A stretch of DNA of 64,000 bases from Crotophaga sulcirostris. Taxonomy: Eukaryota; Chordata; Aves; Cuculiformes; Crotophagidae. Location: contig VYZB01000333.1 in assembly GCA_013397455.1 (NCBI GenBank), forward strand, positions 839,442 through 903,441. Reading direction: 5' to 3'. How positions within the stretch are numbered: the first letter of the stretch is position 1; each line of letters starts with the position of its first letter. A program made the translations under genes and the position numbers. Below, in pieces: positions 48,499-59,671 of the stretch. The notes under the pieces are model-generated. The model ran no database searches. It saw only the letters and a program-made list of their open reading frames with translations, and had not been told where the DNA came from.

Positions 48499-50044
48499 AA
48501 GGAAAAACATCCATGAGCACCCAAACCCAGCAGTGGCTTTCTTCCACCTGAGCTGGTCCCAAAAGAAATCGTGTCCTAGGTAGAAGACCTTCTGTTCTTA
48601 GAGGTGTAGACCTTCCTCTCCACTCACTCCTTCTCCAGTCTCACGTGATGAGGCAGAAACACTTCAGTTCCCAGCAAAACCAGCCCTCTTCTTTTCCCTT
48701 GACCACTTTCCACAGAAAGTGAAGACAAAAAGGTGTAACTTGGTGGCAAACATATGAAGCAAGCCCCTCCAAAACAAAACAAAAACTAAAGCTACCACAC
48801 TCATGCATCTTTTTTTCAGAAAGTCATAGCACCATGTCTGGTTTTATCTTCAGAGGTTGCCCAAAGTAGATTGAAAAAGGGCTGAACAAGCCACAGCAGG
48901 TCCTTCATCAGACAGCAAGTTCCCAAAAGCACAACACACCCCAAATCTCCATCAACCTTCTGACTCTAACCTTCATCCAGCTCATCTTTGTCTACTGCTT
49001 CCTTCACAGCTACCAAGAAAAAAACACCTAGAAGAGCTGACAAATCCAGATCAGCCTGTAGAACTTGGGCTGAAATCTTGTAATATTGGTTAAAATATGA
49101 ATTCTTTTTAAATGAAGTTTGCTGGAAAATTTTAAGTTATGAGTGATAAAAGGAACAGAAAGAGCCTTCCCCCTGCAGCTTGGCTTTGACTTGGATTTTG
49201 ATTAACTTGTAATTGCCTTGAACTCGAGTCCCAAGTGTTGAAGAGCTACATTGGTTTAAACCAACCAAAGCCCAGGCCCTCTTTCTGCTGATGATTCTGC
49301 TCCACCATTTGCTTGATATTTACGGGTCTTTTCACAGGCAGATTTAAAAGGGAACATCCAACTTTCAAACTTGGATTTACATAACTATTTGTAAGGAGGA
49401 AATCTACATGAATACAGAATATTAAATTACTTCCCCCTTTTTAAATAATTGAATAGATTTCAACATTTCACTAGATCTTTTTTTTTAATGAGTTTGACAC
49501 ATCAAGTAATATCAGAGTAAATCTACCTAAAATATTTACAATTACTTGCAAGATATTTTCACATGAACCAGTAAATTGAAACTTCCTCTCAGAGGAGAGA
49601 CATAAAAAAGTCATTTTTATGGTGGTTATTGTAATTTTAATAGGCAATTTCATAGGTAAACAGAAGTGCTTGATCTCCATTCACTACTGTATAACAGGCT
49701 GTGCTGCACATCTAATAGAATCACATGGATTTGCGTACAAAATGAACAAGAATTATAAATGGCTCCTTCTGTGATTTAAACTATACAGTTTTATGTACTT
49801 CAGCCTAAGAAGAAAACACAACACATATTTATATAGTACAAACAGGCAGCCTATTTCCTTTGGGAATAAAGTTTAAAGAAGAAGATGCTTCAGGTTGGCA
49901 TTAAAGCAGATGTTCAGCAGAAGGAGCTGTGCACATATTTTCAGAGTAGCTTCCTTCCAAGCTGGTTCACTGAAATGTATGCATGCTCAAAAGATCTGAA
50001 ATTTGTGTGGGCAAATGACATTTTCATGACTAGATTAGATTAAT
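48499..50044. other. Non-coding stretch, nothing recognised
   Basis: This is unique DNA with no repeat or gene that I can identify. Confidence 0.45.
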
Positions 50045-50268
50045 AGAGTAATAGATTTAAAGGCTAGAAGGGATCATTATGATCATCTAGTATGACCTTC
50101 TGTTTAACAGAATTTAGCCAAGGGATTCCCACATCAAGCCCATGGCTCATAACTTCTGGTTGAGCTACAACCAGTACCTTTCAGAAAGACATTCAATCTT
50201 GATTTAAAGACTTCAAGTGATGGAGAAGTCACTACATTCCTAGGTGAGTGGTTACAGTGCTTAATTAC
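50045..50268 (-). mobile_element. Ancient CR1-like LINE 3' end (amniote age)
   Basis: The plus strand reads ctagaagggatcattatgat, tctagtatgaccttctgttt, cataacttctggttgagcta, cattcaatcttgatttaaag and acttcaagtgatggagaagt. This is the antisense 3' end of an old CR1-type family that I recall as abundant in turtles and crocodilians. It is surprisingly well preserved for its presumed age. The identification is from memory of the consensus, not alignment. Confidence 0.7.
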
Positions 50269-50316
50269 ACTCTTTCTTTCTTTCTTTCCTTCTTTCTTTC
50301 TTTCTTTCTTTCTTTC
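50269..50316. repeat. CTTT tetranucleotide microsatellite
   Basis: About eleven CTTT units with one interruption (ttcctt) start exactly where the ancient CR1-like homology ends. Confidence 0.93.
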
Positions 50317-53300
50317 ATTTTAAAAAGAGGTTTACTACTACAATTTATCTCCTTTCAGCCCAGTCACCAGTCTAACTATATGTTGTCCTACTTGGTTAAA
50401 AAGTCCTTTGCTATCGAAAGGTGTCTCCAAAAATATGTGATCATGGGTTTTTTTACAAGGGAAATCTTAATCTTTATGACAACAGTGCTTCTTTATTCTT
50501 CTGCTCTGGCATAAACCTTCTCATCATTCTTGTAGGCCTTTACTGAAATCTCCAAAATCTTTACATCAAACACCAGCACTATTATCAATAATCAAATAAT
50601 GTTTAATTTATAGGGGTAATAACACAATAGTAACACTGTAGGGATCCCTCTAGGAGGAGAAAAAAAGGCTGTTAGCCATTTGGTCTTTCTTACACACTTT
50701 CATGCAAATATCCATCAAAGAAAAGGGTGAAATAAAAATGACCCAAATATGCTGTTTGGTCAAGCTGGAAGACACGAGGACAGCAGAACAGTTTAGTACA
50801 ACATAAATCTTGGGGTTTTGCCAAGTTATGTGGGATGGAACCAGTCACGAGGAATAGGTGCCCCTGTACTACCTTACATGATGACACCTGACTTGGTCCC
50901 AGGCACGTTAGAGAAGGTTTTTAACACACTACACCCTTCTGATCCAGGCATGCACAGAAGTGGGATATAAGGATGCAAGCTCCCAGCTGCAGAGCATCTG
51001 AAAACTCCAAAAATCCTCAGCTGCTTGTCAGGACAGCTTTATGGAAAGTGAGATGAGGTTCTGGCCTCAGCATTTAACTATACTTGGTCGTAACTCAATT
51101 TCTCACAAATAGCAATTTTGGCATGTTCTCCTTCTCTTGTACAACTGTGATACATGCAGTGGGAATAATAAATTACCATGCGATTACACGACAACAGAAA
51201 TCTCAACATGTTTGGCTTTATATGCAAAACTAAAAATGTGGGCTATTTCTTTCACTAGGCTAGAATCTCATATATTTACATTGTTTAGTAACGAACTACT
51301 GAACATGTGAGATTGAGAACTCATGGAAAAAGTGATGGCCCTTATGAATAGGGTTACTGGGTGTATTTTTGTGAACCGAAAGCCCAGCTATGTGCAGTTT
51401 GAATCACTCTCATACACTTCAGGCACACATTGCAATGAAACTGAGACTGTGGGGTTTGGAGGAACGTCCACAAAGGCTGTTTCTGCTTCAGAAGTGATTA
51501 TAAGCCTCTTTGGAAAACACAACAATTGTGTCATGCAATTACCAATGTCTAGTATAGTTCATTAAAATCTACTGTTAGATTCCACTAAGATTCCTTGAGA
51601 AGTCAAGAACAGGAAAACAAGCGCTATGCGATTAAAGACAACCTTTTGTTTGGGGGAAAAAAAGAAGCTGTTTTGATTCTAAGAAGACAGTGGGTGGTAA
51701 AACAGATTCCTGCTAAGGAAACAAGCAGTCACTTTCACTGAGAAGGAAATACTGAGTTGCTTTGTCCTCAGGTCTCAGTGGAGCAAAGCCTGATGGTTTA
51801 ACCATGGCATATGGGTTGCAGCCCAAGAGAGCTAAGGAGAAAATTTGGAAGCTCGTGTCAAATTCTCTGCTCTCTCTCCAGCTTTGGCCGGGGCCTCGGC
51901 AGCAGTCTCCAGGGATGGGATGATGTACTGCGATATAACAAGCTGCCTGACATTTTGAAATGCCTTAACCCCCAGCTTTCCATCCACCTTTTAGCCCTCG
52001 CAGCGTCCTCCCTTCCCACACCGAGATGCACAGTGTACAGTGCAAGTCTTCACGACAGAGAAAAAAGTTGTCATATCTTTGTCCTTGAGGTATTTAATCA
52101 GCAATGACTCTGCTTTGTTAATAACATGTTCTGTAATACAATCTGAAATGGCAGTGACTGTATGGAAGGTGGGGTATGTGAACATCTGATGTCCCTCATG
52201 CAGACACGTGCACTCTCTCAGCAAAGTCATGAGACTGCTTTCTAGTTTATTTCGTCTTGCTTTAACAGAAAGCACTGTTTTCGTGAACCATAAGAAATCG
52301 CAAGCTCCTGATGAAAAACAAAACCTCCTGAATTACGGAAAGAGGAAGCTTTAGAAGCACAAATGTGAATGTTGAAACCAAGCAGATGCTCACAAGACAG
52401 AAGAAATTTATTTTATGCTTCCAACAGCTTTCAGATTTATAACTGACAGTTGGTAGCCAAACTCTTAAAAACACTGCAATAATTATATATCCTTTCTTTC
52501 CCCCTTCACATGGAAAATACTGCAGCACTGGACACGTTATTAATTAAAAACTCTGACTGCTGTTCTAGGCTTGAACTCCAGTAGCCCATCTCACAGTCTT
52601 TCCTTTTCTAATAGGCCAAAACATAGAGAGGTTGAATACAGCTTCTTTCGTACATTATCTCCCTAATGACTTTGACCTATTAATAAGTGGAATCTATCAA
52701 GTATATTCTCTCTTACAGTATTTTGTCAATTGGTATACACCTCAATGGGACCATCATTAAAAATCTGCCAATTAACTCAGTATTTAGGACACTGTTACTA
52801 TGAAATATGCTATGTATCACACAATTTCTCATAAATACAGAAACGCAGTAAATCACAAATTCGGATTAGTATTTTCTGCTGTAAGAAGTGATGTCTTTTA
52901 ATGATAATCATGATATACTTTGTCATTTCTTTCCTTCAGTGAGGTTCTTTTATAGCAGAACCATTTCAAGGGAAAACAATCCGAATGCCACAGTAGATAC
53001 TGAAAAGATACTGAAACACCCTTATGTTTATTTCCTGCCATTCTGTAGCAATTCCTTTTTGTAGCAGAGTCTAAATATTCACCTTAAAGTATTTTTTACT
53101 CTTTCAAGAAAGTTAACTTCAGATTTTTTCAAACTTTAAACAGAAATCTTGTTAGAAATCAAAATAAGATTTAAAAATATTACTAGTTGCTTTAAACTGA
53201 TGGCATGTTTATGTACTACATCTGAATAAAACCCTTTTGCTTACCAAAAACATAGCTCTTGATCAAAAATGATTAATTGTGGCTTTCTGGTCAATAAAGC

Positions 53301-54146
53301 ACTAAATAAAATGAAGGATGAGAACCTAATGTGGCTGAAAGTCTCTAATAGTGTTTATTAATTAATTAATTTTATTTCCTTTTTTAAAAAAAGTTTTGAT
53401 TCAATATGATTATATTTAATATCTCATGGATAAGTAAGAAAAGCGTTAAAACTATTAGCATCAAGTTAGCATGACTGCAATGAATAATGTGGAAAGTACC
53501 TCTAATAGAGTTGTAGCTGTGGTTTCATTTATTCTAGATGAAAAATGACATTTATCAAACATTTGATCTGATGGGCTATATATTTATGGAGAAACAAAAG
53601 AGAAGAGATTAACTGGCAAGAAAATCCATTCTGATTAGACTATTTAATGTTCTGTGTATGTGTTACAAATAACCCTATTCCCAGGAGGATTCCTTTGAAC
53701 TAGATTTCTTTAATTATTATTTTTATTTAGTACTGAGACCATTGGACCTGTGAACAGAACCTTTTAAAACACTTGACAAAAATCAAAGGTATTTTTTGTC
53801 TGTTAATTTCTCAGTAAGGAAATTCTTATTTCTACAAAGGATACGCTCACTAAATTAAACTGAGATTGTTTTTAAACACAGTTTTTAATATTATCATTTT
53901 AAGATCTCAACATGTACATTTCTGAATGATATTTCATTTGGAACTGCAACCATTTATCTAGTCGGAGCATCTGTGTTTTTAACATATGGACTGGAAACTT
54001 TCCATCGCAACGCCTGCGCTCTGCCAAAAAGCCAGCAAAAGAAAATGTTCAGATGTAAATACAAGCTGATACCCGAGTTCTTCAGTGGTTTTGAGTCTTT
54101 AAGCACCAAACTAAAGAGTAGTATATTACGACCGTGGTTTTATTGG

Positions 54147-54178
54147 AAAAAAAAAAAAAAAAGAAAAAAAGAAAAAGA
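54147..54178. repeat. Poly-A tract with A-rich extension
   Basis: A run of sixteen A bases (54147-54162) is followed by further G-interrupted A runs. I see no retrotransposon body attached to it. Confidence 0.8.
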
Positions 54179-54244
54179 GGAAAGCTGCAGAACAGGCCTT
54201 GTGCATTGCAGATCCCCATTTTGGCAACCCAAAGAGGGAATATA

Positions 54245-54440
54245 AGCTTAAAGGCCTGAATTTAACAAACCTAATTATCAAGGCTTAATTAGTACCAAGG
54301 GTAAAGCTTCATGGAACACCTGCAGACTTAATTTATGTCCTGACAGAGAGGAACAAGTGTTAATGGGCTGTATTTATGTTAATACCTGAACCTTAGAGAG
54401 CCAGTGGGATAAAACAGCCTATGCACTAGTTTTCTGTTTC
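54245..54440. promoter_or_regulatory. Candidate enhancer-like element
   Basis: Unique sequence with two TAATTA homeodomain cores 14 bp apart (54272-54277 and 54286-54291), then aacacctgcagacttaattt and gggctgtatttatgttaa. The texture is that of a constrained developmental element. The call is inference without conservation data. Confidence 0.3.
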
Positions 54441-55550
54441 AAGCTACAGAACAAACAGAAAAGATTTTAATCTTAATATTAGTTTGCACATTCCTCCCTG
54501 GGGAAAGGGTAGATCTATTTAAACTTCAAAATTTGAGATGTAAAATAGTAAGAAAAAAAGAAGAAAACTAGAAAAAAGTCAGTTTAGAAAGTGGTATCAA
54601 TGCAGCAAATATCAACCCCAAAAGTGTCAGGGGCCGTTTCCTGTGCATCCTGTGAGTAGCTTCTGCTTTATTAACACCTCTTACACTCTGCCACTGACTC
54701 TTTCTACAGCATGAACTTCCGTTTGCCCGTGGCTGATGCGTTATACAATTCTTTGCTGCATGCAGAGGGGAGGAAAAAACAAGGCGAGCACTGCCTATGT
54801 GCGCCAGGGCTCAGAAGCCATGGTCTGAGGTGACTTTGGGCTCCTCTGCAGAAGGCAGAGCCCTGTGGGGAATGAAGCCTCTTGCCGTCTCCAGAGCTCT
54901 TGGAGCCCAGGCTGTAAAACGGGCCATATGGTACCAGCAGCCCTGGCTCTCACTCAGTGCCAGGAGGGTACAGAACATTATATATCCATGCTGTTCCTTG
55001 CTCTGTATGTAGCAACTACCCTGAAGCCATGGGGTTTTAGGTATGAATAAAAAGCTTGTATGTTTTTCCCAATGAAGTTGCAATTCTATTGCAGCAAGAC
55101 CTGTTTGTCTTCTGGCACTGACTAATCCCAGAAAGATGGTGTTTAAATGGCACTTTTCTGCCCTTCCATGCTTCTTTTGGTCTTTGGCCACACATACCAT
55201 TTCAGCAAAGAGCATGTCTGAGAGTATGGCCATGAGAATAGCATTATAACCACTGAATCACACTGAGGCGAAGGGGAATGTTTATTATTATTATATACAT
55301 CTGCCACCCAGTCTGGCTTTGGTTTAACATCAGGCTCCGATAGTATTTGCTGCTCTGAAACTGCTCAGGTTGCAGAATGAAAAGATATAAACCCGCCCTG
55401 TGCTGGCCTGTAGAACTATTTATTATCCTGTTGGTGTTTCCTGTATTCACGTGTAATAAGGATGAAAAGTCATGTCGAATATCAACCATTCCGGTTCTCA
55501 CAAAAGGCCACAGAATGTCACCAAGTGACTACTGCATCCAATCTGTAACT

Positions 55551-55747
55551 TTTCACTGAAAGGGTGATTGGCCATTGGAATGCGCTGCCCAGGGAGGTGG
55601 TGGAGTCGTGGACCCTGAAGGTGTTTAAAGGGGAGATTGGACGAGGTACTCAGTGCCATGGTTTAGATGATGAGTTGGTGTTAGTGTTGGGTTATAGGTT
55701 GTACTCAATGATCTCAGAGGTCCTTTCCAACCTTGTAATATTGTGAA
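55551..55747 (+). mobile_element. CR1 LINE 3' end (ACTGTGAT-tail subgroup)
   Basis: The plus strand starts within the ORF2 C-terminus (ttcactgaaagggtgattgg), continues with ccatggtttagatgatgag and caatgatctcagaggtcctt, and ends in the tail ccttgtaatattgtgaattg. Only about 195 bp remain. Its tail runs directly into the polypyrimidine region of the exon candidate at 55769. Confidence 0.94.
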
Positions 55748-57031
55748 TTGTGTATATCTGCTTTGCAGAGCTGAAAGAACAGTTCTTCAGCAAACTTCCC
55801 TGGCAGGTCTTACTGGTGACCATCCCATCGTCTCCTGGCTGTATTGCAGGTAAGCTAAATAGATTGAGAGTAGTGTATTTATTCCTACATGACAGCTTCT
55901 CTCATCTCATCTCATTCTTGTTGCCCTTTTCTGAACGTTCTTCATATTTCTACCATCTGTAAACATAATACTGCATCTTCTCTCTTCCTTTAAATGTTTG
56001 TAGCTATAACCATAGACCTACTTCATCCATTTAAATACACATTTGATAGTCCTTTTACGCCATTTGCAGCACTAATTTACCATGCTAATAGAACATGGTC
56101 TCCACTAGCTTCCCTCACCACACAGAACATCTCTTCTATACAAGTCTGAATGCAACTTTCCAACAAACAAATTCATTTTCTTAACCCTTCTTTTATTTTT
56201 TTTCACAAATCATCAGCAAACTGATCCTCATGTTCTCAGAATGACTCGATGAGACTTATTCACAAATATTTCAATTAATTGAAACTGCAAGTATTTACAC
56301 TTCACCCAGGAGGGGTAAATCAGCCATGCATTATTCTCTGTCCTTTCAGATCAGACAAATTATATGAGTAATCAATAAGTTTGAATTATGTCATATTAAA
56401 ACTGAATACACAATTTGAAACTGCATTAAACAACACACAGGCTTCATTTTTTGTGAGTATACAGAGCACCAAGCTCAGTTCCTCCAACTTTCAAAGGAAG
56501 TAAATGCAAAAGCAGAGAAACAAAGTCAGCTCAACAGTCTCTTCACTTTGTACAAATATCATAGGAGTTGTTTCTACTTTTAGTTCGCTTGTAATTCTAT
56601 GTGACCACAGGCACACAAGAACAAATATTGCATTTTACACCTAGGTCTATAGCAAAGCACAACTTGCTATCATCACACACCAGCAGCAGCCCTGAGTTTA
56701 AAGAATTAGGAGCTCAGAGCAGGCAAGAGGAGCACAGCTTGGCTTCATGCATGGTGTCAAACCATGGTACACGTTCCTGGGCTGTCTACCAGGAGGTGGG
56801 GCCCAAGGCACTGTAAGCCTGGGGACACCAGCTCAGCCAGGCTGCTGAGGTCAGTAAAAATCTGTCCTTTTTCTCTTTTCACTAAAGCTTTGACTCTGCC
56901 TTAAGGTCTAAACCAGTTTTGCTCTCTGTCATGTTTTTTAAGTACACCAGGGCCAAGTCTCTGCAGCTGCTCAAGAGAGAGGCAAGGGTGTTCATGGGGG
57001 ACACATACGAATCCAAGTTAATCTAAAGGCT
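55748..57031. other. Non-coding stretch beginning with an exon candidate
   Basis: Apart from the candidate exon at 55769-55849 I recognise no gene or repeat. The DNA is AT-rich, with short T runs. Confidence 0.4.
55769..55849 (+). other. Candidate exon beside a CR1 tail (81 nt, phase 1-1)
   Basis: An acceptor (gtatatctgctttgcag, ending at 55768) and a strong donor (tgcag followed by gtaagc) bound 81 nt. The phase-1 frame is open: two bases, 26 codons, one base, beginning LKEQFFSKLPWQVLLV. The acceptor's pyrimidine tract is modest and lies within 22 bp of the CR1 end, so the repeat may have supplied part of the splice signal. The phase matches the candidates at 32348-32470 and 62971-63030. 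The peptide is not recognised, and chance is likely. Confidence 0.22.
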
Positions 57032-58178
57032 TAGAATCACAGAATCATCGAATCACCTGTTTGGAAAAGACCTTTGAGATCAGAGTCCAACCGTACCTGT
57101 CCATTTACCAAAGCAGATCCCCAAGGAACTCATCTACCCGTCTTTCCAACACCTCCAGGGATGGTGACTCAACCACCTCCCTGGGCAGCTGTTCCAGTGC
57201 CTGACCACCCTTCCAGTGAAGAAATTTTTCCTGATGTCTAGTCTGAACCTCCCCTCGTGCAACTTGCAGCCATTTCCCCATGTTCTATCACCTGTCACTT
57301 GGGAGAAGAGACCAACACTCCCTTTGCCACAACCTCCTTTCAGGCAGTTGTAGACAGTGATGAGGTCTCCCCTCAGCCTCCTCTTCTCCAAGCTAAACAA
57401 CCCCAGCTCCCTCAGCCGCTCCTCACAAGACCTGTTCTCCAGCCCCTTCACCAGCCCCTTCACCCTTCTCTGGACATGCTCCAGTCCCTCAGTGTCCTTG
57501 TAGTGAGGGGCCCAGAACTGAACACAGGACTCGAGGTGTGGCCTCACCAGTGCTGAGTACAGGGGCACAATCACTGCCCTGCTCCTGCTGGCCACACTGT
57601 TTCTGATACAGGCCAAGGTGCCATTGGCCTTCTTGGCCACCTGGGCCACTGCTGGCTCATGTTGAGCCAGTGGTCAATCAACATCTCCAGCTCCTTCTTT
57701 GCCAGGCAGCTCTCCAGCCATTCTCCCCCAGGTCTGAGCGCTACCTGGGGTTGTTATGCCCCAAGTGCAGGACTTGACACTTGGACTTGTTAAATCTCAC
57801 CCTGTTGGTTTCAGCCCATCAATCCAGCCTGTCCAGCCTGGCTCTCTGCAGAGCCTCCCTTCCTTCAAGCAGATCAACACTGCCACCCAGCTTAGTGTCA
57901 TCTGCAAACTTGCTAAGGGTGCACTCAATCCCCTCATCCAGATTGTTGATAAAGATACTGAACAGGACTGGACCTAGCACTGAACCCTGGGGAACACCAC
58001 TCATGACTGACCTCCAACTGGATTTAACTCCATTCCCCACCACCCTTTGGGCCCGACCATCCAGCCAGTTTTTAACCCAGCAGAGGGTGTGCCTGTCCAG
58101 GCCAATGGCAGCCAGTTTCTCAAGCAGAATACTGTGAGAAACAGTGTCAAAGGCTTTACCAAAGTCCAAGTACACCAC
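57032..58178 (-). mobile_element. CR1 LINE, longest copy, with reverse-transcriptase motifs
   Basis: This 1.15-kb minus-strand copy holds the second half of CR1 ORF2 and the 3' end. The frame 57819-58262 has the reverse-transcriptase landmarks [41 protein letters not shown] and the catalytic [10 protein letters not shown]. The frame 57134-57649 continues with [51 protein letters not shown] and [15 protein letters not shown]. The two parts are separated by a frameshifted stretch (57650-57818), so no single protein is encoded. CR1 ORF2 also needs an N-terminal endonuclease, which is absent through 5' truncation. The copy is dead. The 3' end lies at the low-coordinate side (tagaatcacagaatcatcg). 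Confidence 0.95.
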
Positions 58179-58750
58179 ATAAAGGATGAGGATCAGCTTG
58201 GATGAGGAGGAACAGATAGTTTGACCAGTGTCTCCTCCCCACCAGGGGAAAGGCAAGATCATTTTTACCTTTTCTCCTTGCTATTTTATAATCCTCTTTA
58301 AAATATTGACACTAATGCTTCTTCCCCTCCTGCTTTTTTTAGACTGTTGATCCCATCTCTGCCACTAGCCCAGTCACCACATTTCAGCTCTATAGAAACC
58401 ATCAATGCTTTCCATGGCATCCGTGAAGATGTCATCAAGGATGTTTGCACAGCTGGGAAAGCAGAGGCTGTTGCAGGGCTGTGTTTTAGTGCTGTTAGCT
58501 GGAAAACACAGAAGACCCACACAACAGCTGGTAGGGATTTGCTTTATCTTGCAGGAATCCCCCATCCCTCTGCATCTATCGGGGGCTCCTTCTGTGTGAG
58601 GACAAACTTACTGAGGCTACATGAGATGCTTACACAGCTTGGAGCAAACTCCATCCAGAACGGACCATGTGGGCTCAACATAATGCTGGAGGGGATTTTC
58701 ACACACTTTCAGTCCTTAGACTTGGAAAGATTTTTAAGGACAAAGTGGAG
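58179..58750. other. Short unique stretch between two CR1 copies
   Basis: A strong acceptor-like tract (ttcccctcctgctttttttag, ending at 58342) opens a plus-strand frame of 137 codons (58347-58760) without a known domain. On the minus strand there is a good donor (acttac at 58606-58611). Neither makes a consistent exon, and I call no gene. Confidence 0.35.
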
Positions 58751-59078
58751 GAATCATTGAACCAATTAATGGTTTGGGATGGACCATGAGTTCCACCCCC
58801 CTGCCATGGGCAGGGACAACTTCCACTGCATCAGGTTGCACCAAGCCCCATTCAACCTGGTCTTGAACACCTCCAGGGATGAGGCAGCCACACCTTCTCT
58901 GGGAAACTTGTGCCAGTGCCTCCCCACCCTCACAGGAAAACATTTCTTCCCAAGACCTCATCTCAACCTCCTCTCTTTTGGCTGAAAATCCTTCCCTCTT
59001 GTCCTCTCCCTGCACTCCCCACATAAAAAGCCTCTCCTCAGCCCTCCCGTAGGCGCCTTCTAAGGAAGGCCTTCCCAT
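58751..59078 (-). mobile_element. CR1 LINE 3' end
   Basis: The plus strand starts with gaatcattgaaccaattaat, then ccatgggcagggacaacttc, gtcttgaacacctccaggga and cctcacaggaaaacatttct, and runs to gcctctcctcagccctccc. The 137-codon minus-strand frame 58734-59147 is CR1 read in a non-ORF2 frame, not a gene. Confidence 0.95.
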
Positions 59079-59604
59079 CTCACGTGCAACTTTCTGGCAT
59101 CTCAGGGCAACATCTGAGACCTCAGAAAGAGTGGAGTCAGCCACCATCTGTCCCCCAGAAATGCCTCCAGCATGCAGAGTCCTTTCTCTACCTTCAACAA
59201 CCCATAGCCAGTAATGTAATTGTTACCTAGTGCCCAGCTTGGACCTCCAAGGATATGAGCCCCTAGTGCCTCACCAGATCCCACCTGGTGACCCCAGGAC
59301 CCTGATCACTTGTACTTTGGAGTGCTGCTGGAAACATTAGCCAAGTCTCGAAGTTGGGGAATACTTTTTGAAACACTAAACGAGTATCTGACTGACAGCA
59401 AAAATGGATCATCGATCTGGAGACAGCCTCTTCTCTCTGTGTGTGAAAAGCAGGAAAAATAACCCCTGCTTGTCAGGGCAATAATCAGCTGTTTGCATGG
59501 AGGCCTGCTTACACTGGAAGCAAATATGAATATGAATGGTAGCAGTAAATTGCTCTCTCTCTCCAGAGTCTCCAACTTTACAAATGGTCACTTCCTAAAC
59601 CAAA
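59079..59604. other. Non-coding stretch, nothing recognised
   Basis: This is unique DNA. No repeat or gene is recognised. Confidence 0.4.
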
Positions 59605-59671
59605 CATAGAATCAAAGAATCATTAAGGTTGGAAAAGACCTCTAAGATCATCCAGTCCAACCATCAAAGCA
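59605..59671 (-). mobile_element. CR1 extreme 3' tail fragment
   Basis: Only the terminal part is present: catagaatcaaagaatcatt, ggttggaaaagacctctaag, atcatccagtccaaccatca. The insertion is extremely 5'-truncated, about 65 bp. Confidence 0.9.

Larger units (their letters stand above)
50317..55550. other. Long repeat-poor, AT-rich stretch
   Basis: No interspersed repeat is recognised over 5.2 kb. An A16 run with further A-rich units lies at 54147-54178. An enhancer-like patch at 54245-54440 is listed separately. Positions 54780-54980 are GC-richer, and a 140-codon minus-strand frame (54811-55233) there has no known domain. Confidence 0.45.

Noticed and set aside
54811..55233. 140-codon minus-strand open frame
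   Set aside because: No family recognised, and no splice or start evidence. The local GC content explains the lack of stops.
58343..58529. Possible exon after a strong T-rich acceptor
   Set aside because: The only downstream donor (gtaggg) is poor, and the opposite strand is equally open.
58734..59147. 137-codon minus-strand open frame
   Set aside because: It is CR1 3' sequence read in a frame other than ORF2. The same false frame recurs in other copies of the subgroup.
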